Shown here: positions 9,424 to 17,020 of the stretch, one piece after another | How positions within the stretch are numbered: the stretch's first letter is position 1 | How the letters are laid out: each line of letters starts with the position of its first letter | Origin: Bacteroidota bacterium | GTDB taxonomy: Bacteria; Bacteroidota; Bacteroidia; AKYH767-A; OLB10 | DNA: 64,000 bases | NCBI GenBank assembly: GCA_016713445.1 | Contig: JADJPB010000010.1 | Coordinates: 62,001-126,000 of the forward strand | Direction: 5' to 3' | The notes under the pieces: generated by a model | The model's input: only the letters and a program-made list of their open reading frames with translations | The model's database searches: none | Told to the model about the DNA's origin: nothing | Position numbers and translations under genes: made by a program

Positions 9424-10461
9424 ATGCGTTACTCTGCACTCCTTCTTATTTCATTTCTCTTTTTCTCCTGTAAGCAGGATCATCCATCTGCAAGTAATTC
9501 CCGTGAGGATAAAATTACACTTTCCTCTTATTATAACTATTCAGACTCTATAGAATCGGCAGGGGTTAAAATGATTCCTATTTCAACACCGATTGGCGAA
9601 TTCAATGTTTGGACCAAACGATTTGGAAATAATCCGAAAATAAAAATTCTCTTGCTTCATGGTGGTCCGGCCATGACACATGAATACATGGAATGCTTCG
9701 AAACATTTTTTCAGCGAGAAGGATTTGAATTTTATGAATACGATCAACTGGGTTCCTATTACAGTGATCAACCTGTTGACAGTAGTTTGTGGACAACAGA
9801 ACGATTTGTAGAAGAGGTGGAGCAAGTAAGAAAAGCTATAGGTGCAGACAGCAGCAATTTTTACATCGTCGGAAATTCCTGGGGTGGAATACTCGGAATG
9901 GAATACGCACTCAAATATCAAAACCATCTTAAAAGCTTAATCGTTTCCAATATGATGGCCAGTGCGCCGGAGTATGGAAAATATGCAGAAGAAGTTCTCT
10001 CCAAACAAATGGATCCATCAGCATTGGCAGAAATAAAAACAATTGAAGCGAAAGAAGACTATTCCAATCCGCGCTACATGGAACTCTTGATTCCCAATTT
10101 TTATAAGAAACATGTTTGTCGACTTGAAGAATGGCCAGATGGATTTAATCGCGCCATGAAGCATGCCAACGGAGTAGTGTATACGCTAATGCAAGGTCCT
10201 AGTGAATTTGGTATCAGTGGACGTTTGGCAACCTGGGACATAAAAAACAGACTAAAGGAAATTTACATTCCTACACTCATGATTGGTGCGAAGTACGACA
10301 CCATGGATCCAAAAGCCATGGAGGAGCAAAGCCAACTCGTTCAAAAAGGAAGATTCCTCTATTGCCCCAATGGAAGTCACCTATCCATGTGGGACGATCA
10401 ACAAGTATTTATGTCAGGAGTGATTCAATTTATTCATGATGTCAATATTGGGTCGTTTTAA
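9424..10461 (+). CDS. Proline iminopeptidase-like alpha/beta hydrolase lipoprotein
   Basis: 345 residues. The N-terminus MRYSALLLISFLFFSC is a lipoprotein signal with the acylated cysteine at 16, so the enzyme is expected to be membrane-anchored in the envelope. The rest is an alpha/beta hydrolase of peptidase family S33. It has the oxyanion motif HGGP at 79-82, DQLGS at 107-111, nucleophile Ser152 in GNSWGG, Asp292 in AKYDTMD and His319 in NGSHLSMWDD. S33 enzymes release N-terminal proline or other small residues from peptides. The exact specificity is inferred from family resemblance only. Confidence 0.87.
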   Translation: MRYSALLLISFLFFSCKQDHPSASNSREDKITLSSYYNYSDSIESAGVKMIPISTPIGEFNVWTKRFGNNPKIKILLLHGGPAMTHEYMECFETFFQREGFEFYEYDQLGSYYSDQPVDSSLWTTERFVEEVEQVRKAIGADSSNFYIVGNSWGGILGMEYALKYQNHLKSLIVSNMMASAPEYGKYAEEVLSKQMDPSALAEIKTIEAKEDYSNPRYMELLIPNFYKKHVCRLEEWPDGFNRAMKHANGVVYTLMQGPSEFGISGRLATWDIKNRLKEIYIPTLMIGAKYDTMDPKAMEEQSQLVQKGRFLYCPNGSHLSMWDDQQVFMSGVIQFIHDVNIGSF

Positions 10462-10508
10462 TCAGTGATGCTGTTAAATTATTTCACTATTTTCAGAAAC
10501 TAGGTTAA

Positions 10509-10769
10509 TTCTTTTGTTCAATCCGCGTTTTAAAGAAAGTAAAACCTCAATCCACGCTTTATCCGAATCCATCTAACGGAAATGTCTTTATTCATTCTAC
10601 TTTTGGAGAAATTGCTTTCAAGATTTCAAATGTATTGGGAAATGTAGTTTTTCATAAAAATATTTTATCGAATGATGTTTCACTTTCCTTGAGTCTATCA
10701 AAGGGAATCTACTTTTATCAAGGCACTTTACAAAATAAAATACTCACTGGTAAAATTCTAATTCCTTAA
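10509..10769 (+). pseudogene. Orphan T9SS C-terminal sorting domain (gene remnant without start)
   Basis: Between two intact genes one frame is open from 10509 to the TAA at 10767-10769, giving 86 residues with no plausible start codon. From residue about 17 it reads as a complete T9SS type A sorting domain: LYPNPSNGNVFIHS, then FGEIAFKISNVLGNVVFHK, LSKGIYFYQG and GKILIP at the end. This looks like the surviving 3' end of a secreted-protein gene whose body has been lost. The alternative, one long upstream frameshifted gene, is not supported because nothing recognisable lies in the 45 bases before the frame opens. Confidence 0.75.
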
Positions 10770-10907
10770 TTGGAAAGAAGGTTCCCTCGTGTTTCTATTC
10801 TAACAAACTGTAACTAATCTTAGGGGTTTTACTCCATTTTAACCAATTTCAAGTGAATAATTTATCCGGCATTCATTAAAAAATAGGTTTATCGCTTTAT
10901 TAACCTC

Positions 10908-10915
10908 TACTTTTG
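10908..10915 (+). promoter_or_regulatory. Candidate -7 promoter element TACTTTTG
   Basis: TACTTTTG matches the Bacteroidota housekeeping -7 consensus TAnnTTTG and lies 50 bases before the ATG of the LamG protein at 10965. No convincing TTTG -33 box stands at the usual spacing, so this is a candidate only. Confidence 0.35.
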
Positions 10916-10964
10916 CTTTGTCAATTACTTATATTAAAACTACTCTAAAAAACATCACCATCAA

Positions 10965-12293
10965 ATGAAACCTATCACTACTCTTTTCTTACTACTAATA
11001 TCCTTTAATTTATCTGCACAAAATGCATTAAACTTCGACGGCACGAATGATTTCGTAATGACCAATTTTCCTGGACCGACCGGTAACAGCACCCGTACGG
11101 TAGAAGCGATGATAAAATTTACTACCCTTAGCTCTTCACAAAAAGTAATTCTGGATTGGGGTGATATGGCTGTTGGAAATCGCTTTACACTAAATATTAT
11201 CAATGGAATTCCAAGAATTGAAGTTGGAGGATTTGGGGTGAGCGCTCCTAGCGCATTATCTGCAGGGGGATGGCATCACATCGCTGGAGTGTACGAATCC
11301 ACAGGAAATATTTTAAAATTGTATGTGAATGGATCATTGGCAAACTCAGGAATACCCACTGTTACTGTCGCTACAAGCGCATTAAATAATATTATGATTG
11401 GAAGAAGAAATGACTCCATCAATTATTTCCAAGGAAGCATCGATGAAGTGCGTATTTGGAGTGATGAAAGAACATCTACCGAAATTGCCAATTACAAAAA
11501 CGTTGAACTTTGTTTGCCTGCTCCTAACTTAGAAGCTTATTATCGCTTTAATGAAGGAGCCGCTGGTGGAAACAATGCTGGGATTACTTCGCTTCCTGAT
11601 TTATCTACGCTTTCCAATAACGGAACATTAAATGGTTTCGCATTAACTGGAATTACTTCGAATTGGGTAACAGGAATAAATAGTTTGTTTACGCAATCGG
11701 CTACCATTTGTAAAGGAACGCCCTTCATCTTCGGGACTCAAACAATAACAACAGGCGGAGTGTACCTCGAAACCTTCATCACCACACTGGGGTGTGACTC
11801 TACCGTACAACTTACGCTCACTTTGGATAGTGTCAATACTACCGTTTTTCAAAGTAGCAACTCCCTTATTTCTCAACAATTGAGTGCTACGTACCAATGG
11901 GTCGATTGCAATAATAATTATGCAGCTTTGCCTGGACAAACATCAGGATCATTTACAGCTATGGCGAACGGTAGTTACGCAGCCATCATTACCAAAGGAA
12001 ACTGCACGGATACCACAGCTTGCTTTAGCATTACTACCATTGGAATCCACGAGAATAATTTGGATGCGCAATTCACCTTAGCTCCAAATCCAAGTACTAC
12101 ATCTTGTTTAATCACTGCACCTACAGGAAAAAATGCTCTCTACACCTTGTATGATCTCCAAGGAAGAATCGTTCAATCTAAAACATTCAATACCTCAGAA
12201 AATATAAATACATCTGCATTGAATCCGGGACTTTACTTCGTTGAAGTAATAAACAATGGCAGTGTTGCCATTCAAAAGCTAATGATACAATAG
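10965..12293 (+). CDS. Secreted LamG (concanavalin A-like) domain protein with T9SS sorting domain
   Basis: 442 residues. Signal peptide 1-19 (MKPITTLFLLLISFNLSAQ); a LamG/concanavalin A-like beta-sandwich about 20-190 (ALNFDGTNDFV ... GWHHIAGVYESTGNILKLYVNG ... GSIDEVRIWSDERT); a cysteine-containing linker module (TICKGTPFIFGTQTITTGGVYLETF ... LGCDSTVQLTL) typical of Bacteroidota adhesins; and a T9SS type A domain in the last 75 residues (FTLAPNPSTTSCLI ... NPGLYFVEVINNG). LamG domains bind glycans or proteins. No catalytic domain is visible, so an adhesive or carbohydrate-binding surface role is the likely reading. A terminator hairpin follows at 12317. Confidence 0.88.
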   Translation: MKPITTLFLLLISFNLSAQNALNFDGTNDFVMTNFPGPTGNSTRTVEAMIKFTTLSSSQKVILDWGDMAVGNRFTLNIINGIPRIEVGGFGVSAPSALSAGGWHHIAGVYESTGNILKLYVNGSLANSGIPTVTVATSALNNIMIGRRNDSINYFQGSIDEVRIWSDERTSTEIANYKNVELCLPAPNLEAYYRFNEGAAGGNNAGITSLPDLSTLSNNGTLNGFALTGITSNWVTGINSLFTQSATICKGTPFIFGTQTITTGGVYLETFITTLGCDSTVQLTLTLDSVNTTVFQSSNSLISQQLSATYQWVDCNNNYAALPGQTSGSFTAMANGSYAAIITKGNCTDTTACFSITTIGIHENNLDAQFTLAPNPSTTSCLITAPTGKNALYTLYDLQGRIVQSKTFNTSENINTSALNPGLYFVEVINNGSVAIQKLMIQ

Positions 12294-12316
12294 TAATTCA
12301 GACCTATAAAATAGTT

Positions 12317-12345
12317 AAAAGGGCTTGCTTTGCAGGCCTTTTTTG
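12317..12345 (+). terminator. Rho-independent terminator after the LamG gene
   Basis: The stem AAAAGGGCTTGC pairs imperfectly with GCAGGCCTTTTT around a TTT loop and runs into a T tract, 24 bases after the stop at 12293. Confidence 0.7.
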
Positions 12346-12518
12346 TTTAGCTTATTTTACTTCTACTTCACTTAGCTCCATGCACCTTTTTCTGCAAGCC
12401 CGTCCTCTTGGCTTTAATTGACTACATTCGTAAAAGCGGATAAAAATCATAAAATAACACTAATGTATTTATTACCTTCGCCTTCCTTTTTTCATCTCGC
12501 TCTGAATCAGGCCTATAC

Positions 12519-13352
12519 ATGAAGTTAAAAGTATTAATCTTTAGTCTCCTTTCATATTCAACCCAAGTGTTATCGCAAGATCTTCCAACCAAAGAATCTT
12601 ACCATCAAAAAGGAAAATTCTTTATCTACTTTGGATGGAATCGAGCCTGGTATACGAATTCCGATATTTCTTTTAATGGCGCCAACTATGATTTTACCTT
12701 GCAAAATGTAGAAGCCAAAGATCTTCCTTCGCCATTAGCAGCAGATCCATACCTAAACCCTTCCCGTTTCACCATCCCACAATATAATTTAAGGGTTGGA
12801 TATTTTTTCAGTGAGCACTGGAGTATTTCCTTTGGCGACGACCACATGAAATATGTCATGCAACAAAATCAAACTGTAAAAATCAATGGCGGCATTTCCG
12901 ACACTGTAGCGCATTATGAGGGACTTTATTCCAATGAAGACATTACACTTACCAGCGACTTTTTACAATTTGAACATACCGATGGATTGAATTACCTCAA
13001 TTTTGAATTGAGAAGATTCGATAATATTTTAAAATACAAAAAATTAAAATTGAATATTACAGAAGGTTTTGGCATGGGCACAATAATGCCTCGTACCAAC
13101 ACCACCCTACTTAGCAAAGAGCGCTATGATCAATTTCATTTTGCAGGATATGGTGTTGGTGCGTTGATCGGATTAAATCTCACCATCAACAATTGGTTTT
13201 TTATTCAATCAGAATTGAAGGGCGGCTATATCAATATGCCCGATATTCGCACCACAAAAAATAAAATAGACCAAGCCAGTCAGCATTTCTTCTTTACTCA
13301 ATTCAATTTTGAATTGGGGGCTAATATTAATTTGAAGAAAAAAAGGAAGTAA
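12519..13352 (+). CDS. Conserved outer-membrane beta-barrel-like protein
   Basis: 277 residues with a signal peptide (MKLKVLIFSLLSYSTQVLSQ). The mature part alternates aromatic and polar residues in strand-like runs (GKFFIYFGWNRAWYTNSDISF, NLRVGYFFSEHWSISFGDDHMKY, FFFTQFNFELGANINLKKK), which suggests an eight- to twelve-stranded outer-membrane barrel. It belongs to no named functional family I can identify. It stands alone between a terminator and a repeat-bearing gap. A TACCTTCG element at 12474-12481 resembles a -7 box. Confidence 0.75.
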   Translation: MKLKVLIFSLLSYSTQVLSQDLPTKESYHQKGKFFIYFGWNRAWYTNSDISFNGANYDFTLQNVEAKDLPSPLAADPYLNPSRFTIPQYNLRVGYFFSEHWSISFGDDHMKYVMQQNQTVKINGGISDTVAHYEGLYSNEDITLTSDFLQFEHTDGLNYLNFELRRFDNILKYKKLKLNITEGFGMGTIMPRTNTTLLSKERYDQFHFAGYGVGALIGLNLTINNWFFIQSELKGGYINMPDIRTTKNKIDQASQHFFFTQFNFELGANINLKKKRK

Positions 13353-13677
13353 TCGATTTTATTAAATACTGAAATACTAGCTTCGTATATAGCTTACCGT
13401 TTAACCGCGACGACACAAAGAGGCGCGGGGGTTTAAATAATATTTTTCAAAGTGAAATTATTTCGATTCTAGAAATCTAGCAGCCAGAAGCAAGAAGCTA
13501 GCAGCTCCACAATCCGAAGCCCAATCATTTTTGCACTCCATGTCATAATTTTCAGTACTGAAATCAACCGCTTGAGAAAGAATATTTCCCTTTAGATCAA
13601 TAATTACAATCCATATTGCGTTAGGTATTTTAAATTTCAGTAGGAAAATCTATTCTCCCCTTCCTAAACAACCCAAC
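13353..13677. repeat. Gene-free gap with degenerate interspersed repeat remnants
   Basis: This 325-bp gap holds a GC-richer block, CGCGACGACACAAAGAGGCG, at about 13408-13427. It also has a low-complexity stretch around 13478-13507 in which CTAGCAG occurs twice with AGAAGC-type repeats between. Both resemble dispersed intergenic repeats common in Bacteroidota. Read on the minus strand, part of the gap is open (VIIDLKGNILSQAVDFS), which could be a decayed sorting-domain fragment, but the match is weak. No gene is called. Confidence 0.4.
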
Positions 13678-14850
13678 ATGGAAAAATTGAAAAAATTCTT
13701 CTGGTTTTGCTCCGGCGTGAACCAAGAAATCCTCCAAAAAACACCCACCGAACATTCGAAGTATGTAGGCATGGGAGCTACCGTATTTTTCACTGGACTC
13801 TTTGCTGCTATCTCTGGCGGATATGCACTCTTTTTTATTTTTAATGATATGCCATTGTATGGAAGAATTTTAGCTGCAATGATCTTTGGTTGCATTTGGG
13901 GTGCGATGATCTTTAATCTCGATCGATACATCGTCTCAAGCATGAAAAAAGGCGGCGGGTTTTGGAAAGAATTTAAAATAGCCACACCGCGAATTCTACT
14001 GGCAGCCATTATTGCATTCGTCATTTCAAAACCCTTGGAACTACAAATATTTCATACTTCCATCGAATATGAATTGGAGGTTATGAAGCAGAACGATATA
14101 AAACTTCAAGAAGCAACTTTAACAAGTCGCTATACAACAGAGATGAGCACGCTGGCTTCTCAAATAAAAACGTTGAAAGCAGAACTAGCACAAGCTACTA
14201 CAAAACGCGATCAACTGGATGAAATTGCAAGAGTAGAAGCAGACGGAAGCGGAGGTTCAAATAAACGCGGTGCAGCCACCATCTACAAACTCAAGAAAGC
14301 AGATGCAGAGAAAGCACAAAAAGAATTGAATGATTTAACTGTGATTAATCTTCCGCTTATTCAAGCCAAACAAACAGAACTCGACAAAACAGCAACAACG
14401 ATTGAAGGATTAAAATCTTCGATCGTGAGAGGGGCTTATGATGGTTTCGATAAACGACTCCATGCCTTGGGCAACGTTTCAAAAAACAGTGCAACCATTT
14501 CCATGGCTAGCATTTTTATTATGCTTTTGTTTTTAGCCATTGAGCTGTCGCCCGTGTTAGTAAAGCTCCTTTCTTCCCGCGGACCTTATGATGATATTTT
14601 AGAAAACGACGAGCATATTTTTGAAGTTACTCGCGTAGAACAAATGACATTACGGAGTCAGGCAAGTTTCGAGAAATTAGAACTCGCCAAACAAACAGGC
14701 AATTATATTCTGGAACAAGAAATAGAAAAGAAAAAGAATTATACCCGTCGCTTCAAAGATGCCGAGGCTGAAATCAGTCAGGAAATGATTAATAAATGGA
14801 AGCGCGAGGAGTTGGATAGAGTTCATTCAGGAAGGCTGAGTGGAATATAG
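13678..14850 (+). CDS. DUF4407 domain-containing membrane protein
   Basis: 390 residues from ATG 13678. Two hydrophobic segments (about 29-60) are followed by IFNLDRYIVSS, a third membrane segment around 100-118, then a long charged central region (about 130-265). That region is predicted to be coiled coil (TLASQIKTLKAELAQATTKRDQL). A fourth membrane helix (SMASIFIMLLFLAIELSPVLVKLL) is followed by a basic cytoplasmic tail. This order is the DUF4407 architecture, found widely in Bacteroidota and Actinobacteria with no defined biochemical role. A hairpin at 14865 probably ends the transcript. Confidence 0.88.
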   Translation: MEKLKKFFWFCSGVNQEILQKTPTEHSKYVGMGATVFFTGLFAAISGGYALFFIFNDMPLYGRILAAMIFGCIWGAMIFNLDRYIVSSMKKGGGFWKEFKIATPRILLAAIIAFVISKPLELQIFHTSIEYELEVMKQNDIKLQEATLTSRYTTEMSTLASQIKTLKAELAQATTKRDQLDEIARVEADGSGGSNKRGAATIYKLKKADAEKAQKELNDLTVINLPLIQAKQTELDKTATTIEGLKSSIVRGAYDGFDKRLHALGNVSKNSATISMASIFIMLLFLAIELSPVLVKLLSSRGPYDDILENDEHIFEVTRVEQMTLRSQASFEKLELAKQTGNYILEQEIEKKKNYTRRFKDAEAEISQEMINKWKREELDRVHSGRLSGI

Positions 14851-14864
14851 CAGGGTGTTTTGAG

Positions 14865-14887
14865 ATACTAATAATATTAGTATTTTT
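14865..14887 (+). terminator. Weak hairpin terminator after DUF4407
   Basis: ATACTAAT-AAT-ATTAGTAT is a perfect 8-bp stem with a 3-base loop followed by TTTT, starting 15 bases after the stop codon. The stem is AT-rich, so termination strength is doubtful. Confidence 0.45.
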
Positions 14888-14973
14888 ACATGTAGATAGG
14901 TAAAGCTTCCATGGGTTTACCTTTCATTTTTGAATCGGCTTATTAATATTATTTAATCTTAATACACAATTCT

Positions 14974-15387
14974 ATGAATCCAATCTTAAGAAATGTACTT
15001 GCCGTAATCGCAGGTATTGTTGCTGGCATGTTTGTCAATGGTGGTATCATTCAAATTAGTGGATCTATCATTCCTCCACCTGAAGGGGCGGATTTGAAAA
15101 CAATGGAAGGACTTAAAGCCTCGATGCATTTATTTACACCAAAGAATTTTATCATGCCTTTCTTGGCACATTCACTTGGAACATTTGTTGGCGCTTTACT
15201 TGCAGCATTGATTGCAGCGAATAATAAAATGAAAATTGCAATGAGTTTCGGATTTCTTTTCCTGATAGGAGGTATCATGGCCGTCTACATGCTTCCTGCT
15301 CCGATGTGGTACAATGTGGTTGATTTAACTTTAGCCTATATTCCGATGGGATGGATAGCCGGGAAAATTGCTACTAGAAACGGTTAA
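14974..15387 (+). CDS. Small conserved membrane protein, four predicted helices
   Basis: 137 residues. Hydrophobic segments lie at about 6-32, 58-82, 88-106 and 113-132 (NVLAVIAGIVAGMFVNGG, FLAHSLGTFVGALLAALIAA, IAMSFGFLFLIGGIMAVYML, VDLTLAYIPMGWIAGKI). The loop between the first two, PPPEGADLKTMEGLKASMHL, is a recurrent feature of a conserved uncharacterised Bacteroidota family. There is no signal for transport or enzymatic function. It stands before another small membrane protein at 15470 and may be co-transcribed with it. Confidence 0.7.
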   Translation: MNPILRNVLAVIAGIVAGMFVNGGIIQISGSIIPPPEGADLKTMEGLKASMHLFTPKNFIMPFLAHSLGTFVGALLAALIAANNKMKIAMSFGFLFLIGGIMAVYMLPAPMWYNVVDLTLAYIPMGWIAGKIATRNG

Positions 15388-15469
15388 GTTCATTGATGAA
15401 ACAAAAACTAGATACGTTGAACAATTTAAAGTTTTCGATCCTCGTTGTAATTAAATAATAAATAAAAAA

Positions 15470-15748
15470 ATGAAAAGGATATTTCTCATCATTTCAATTG
15501 TTGGAATTCTCTTGCTAATTCCTGCCATTGCCATGCAATTTACAACAGAAGTAAATTGGTCGAAAAGCGATTTTTTTATTGCTGGTACTTTACTGTTGGG
15601 AACAGGATTAGTACTTGATTTTGTTATAAGAAAAGTGAAAACATCCCCCTTGAAAATTGGCATGTGCATAGGAATTATACTTGCACTTTTTGTAATATGG
15701 GCCGAACTTGCTGTTGGGATCTTTGGTACTCCGTTCGCTGGGAGTTAA
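15470..15748 (+). CDS. Small membrane protein, three predicted helices
   Basis: 92 residues with three hydrophobic segments (about 4-24, 35-52 and 62-86), basic residues between them and a conserved-looking C-terminus ELAVGIFGTPFAGS. The ATG at 15470 is preceded by an A-rich stretch, as usual for weak Bacteroidota ribosome binding sites. I recognise it as an uncharacterised small inner-membrane protein; no function can be assigned. Confidence 0.65.
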   Translation: MKRIFLIISIVGILLLIPAIAMQFTTEVNWSKSDFFIAGTLLLGTGLVLDFVIRKVKTSPLKIGMCIGIILALFVIWAELAVGIFGTPFAGS

Positions 15749-15828
15749 TCGAATTTTATTTATCGCTTGTTGCAATTAAACACTTCTCTAATTTGAAACT
15801 ACATTTTAATATTTTCTAAAAAAACAGA

Positions 15829-16364
15829 ATGAGTGTTGCGTCAATTAAAAATGAAATCATAAAGAATATTGGTAGCAGTTACGCTGAATACAGAATTACG
15901 CTTGCACAAAAAATTCTAAAGCAGAAAATTCCACTCAAAGAATTGTTTCCCATTCTGTATTTAGAGCACCCTACCTCCACACGCTTCTCTTGGTTACTGG
16001 GTGACATTAGCGCCATCGATCCAAGTAAGTCAAGAGAAATAATAATTGAAGGTTTCAAAAATTTCAATCGAATCAAAATTCTTAATTTTGATAGAACACT
16101 TGCTAAACAATGTTTGTTATGCGGAAACGATTTACCTAAAAAATAGAAGGCGAAATTGTTGATCGTTTGTTTTATTGGCTAAATACGCATGGTATTTCCG
16201 TCGCTACAAAGTATTATTCAATGTATGCTTTGTTTAATCTATGTAAAAAATTCCCTGACTTAAAAAATGAACTACAAATTTCTTTAGAAGAGCAGGCGCC
16301 ACTAAACACAGAAATGTTCAAAAAACACGCCATTAAATTGCAATTAAAACTAAAATCAGCATAG
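15829..16364 (+). pseudogene. HEAT-repeat-like conserved hypothetical protein, one frameshift
   Basis: Two overlapping-family pieces, 15829-16146 and 16147-16364, make one protein of about 178 residues. The first ends in GNDLPKK at a run of six A (16138-16143). With seven A the reading continues KIEGEIVDRLFYWLNTHGISVATKYYSMYALFNLCKKFPDLK, which is how this helical family normally proceeds. The helices resemble short HEAT-type repeats, and related Bacteroidota proteins are often miscalled adenylosuccinate lyase. A one-base loss in the A run explains the break and looks like a sequence error. Function unknown. Confidence 0.7.
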
Positions 16365-16421
16365 TTGTCGGCTTCATTGAAATGATTATAGGAAATTCCA
16401 TTCCTTCTTATTTGAATAATA

Positions 16422-16451
16422 TTTGTTAGAATAGAACTTTTAGTACATTTG
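16422..16451 (+). promoter_or_regulatory. Bacteroidota-type promoter, TTTG-N18-TACATTTG
   Basis: A -33 box TTTG (16422-16425) and a -7 box TACATTTG (16444-16451, consensus TAnnTTTG) are separated by 18 bases, the usual spacing for the Bacteroidota housekeeping sigma factor. The ATG of the DUF1761 gene follows 27 bases later. This is the cleanest promoter I found in the window. Confidence 0.7.
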
Positions 16452-16478
16452 ATCTCTAACCTAAAAATAAATCATATC

Positions 16479-16931
16479 ATGGAACCACAAATGAACATCG
16501 TTTCTCTAATCGTTTCAACGCTGATCCCGATGATTATGGGATTCATTTATTACCATCCTAGCGTAATGGGAAATGCATGGATGAAGGCGAATGAATTTAC
16601 AAAAGAAAGCATAGGCAAAGGTCCAAATCCTGCTCTTTATGTATTAACTTTAGTAACTTCATTCTTATTAACGATGTTCTTCTGGGGATGGGTGACCGGA
16701 GCAGGGGGACAAGACGGTGGATTTCAAACTACAGCACCCGACGGACATAGTTATGTAACATTTGCACATTGTGCATTTCATGGATTTGCATTTATGTTAA
16801 CAGTGTTGGTTCCCATCTTTGCATCGATGGCGATCTTCGAAATGAGATCCAGAGCTTGGGCATTAATTAATATCGGATACTGGGGTCTTACGGCTATGGT
16901 GATGTGTGGAATATTGAGTGCCTGGAGATAG
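16479..16931 (+). CDS. DUF1761 family membrane protein
   Basis: About 150 residues from ATG 16479. An in-frame TTG-initiated extension back to 16449 overlaps the promoter and is rejected. Four hydrophobic segments (VSLIVSTLIPMIMGFIYYH, LYVLTLVTSFLLTMFFWGW, AFMLTVLVPIFASMAIF, ALINIGYWGLTAMVMCGIL) match the DUF1761 pattern, including the N-terminal GFIYYHPSVMGNAWMK. The family is of unknown function. The gene has its own promoter (16422-16451) and a strong hairpin terminator shared with the convergent giant gene. Confidence 0.8.
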   Translation: MEPQMNIVSLIVSTLIPMIMGFIYYHPSVMGNAWMKANEFTKESIGKGPNPALYVLTLVTSFLLTMFFWGWVTGAGGQDGGFQTTAPDGHSYVTFAHCAFHGFAFMLTVLVPIFASMAIFEMRSRAWALINIGYWGLTAMVMCGILSAWR

Positions 16932-16946
16932 ATTGTCTATAAAAGA

Positions 16947-16986
16947 CAAAAGCCCGATAGAGGATAATCTTCTATCGGGCTTTTTA
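16947..16986. terminator. Bidirectional hairpin terminator between convergent genes
   Basis: AAAAGCCCGATAGA and TCTATCGGGCTTTTT form a stem of at least 13 bp around an 8-10-base loop, flanked by A and T tracts on both sides. It can therefore end both the DUF1761 transcript (plus) and the giant surface-protein transcript (minus). Confidence 0.85.
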
Positions 16987-17020
16987 TTTGGCTTTTGTGT
17001 GCTCTATTATTGGTAGCTAT

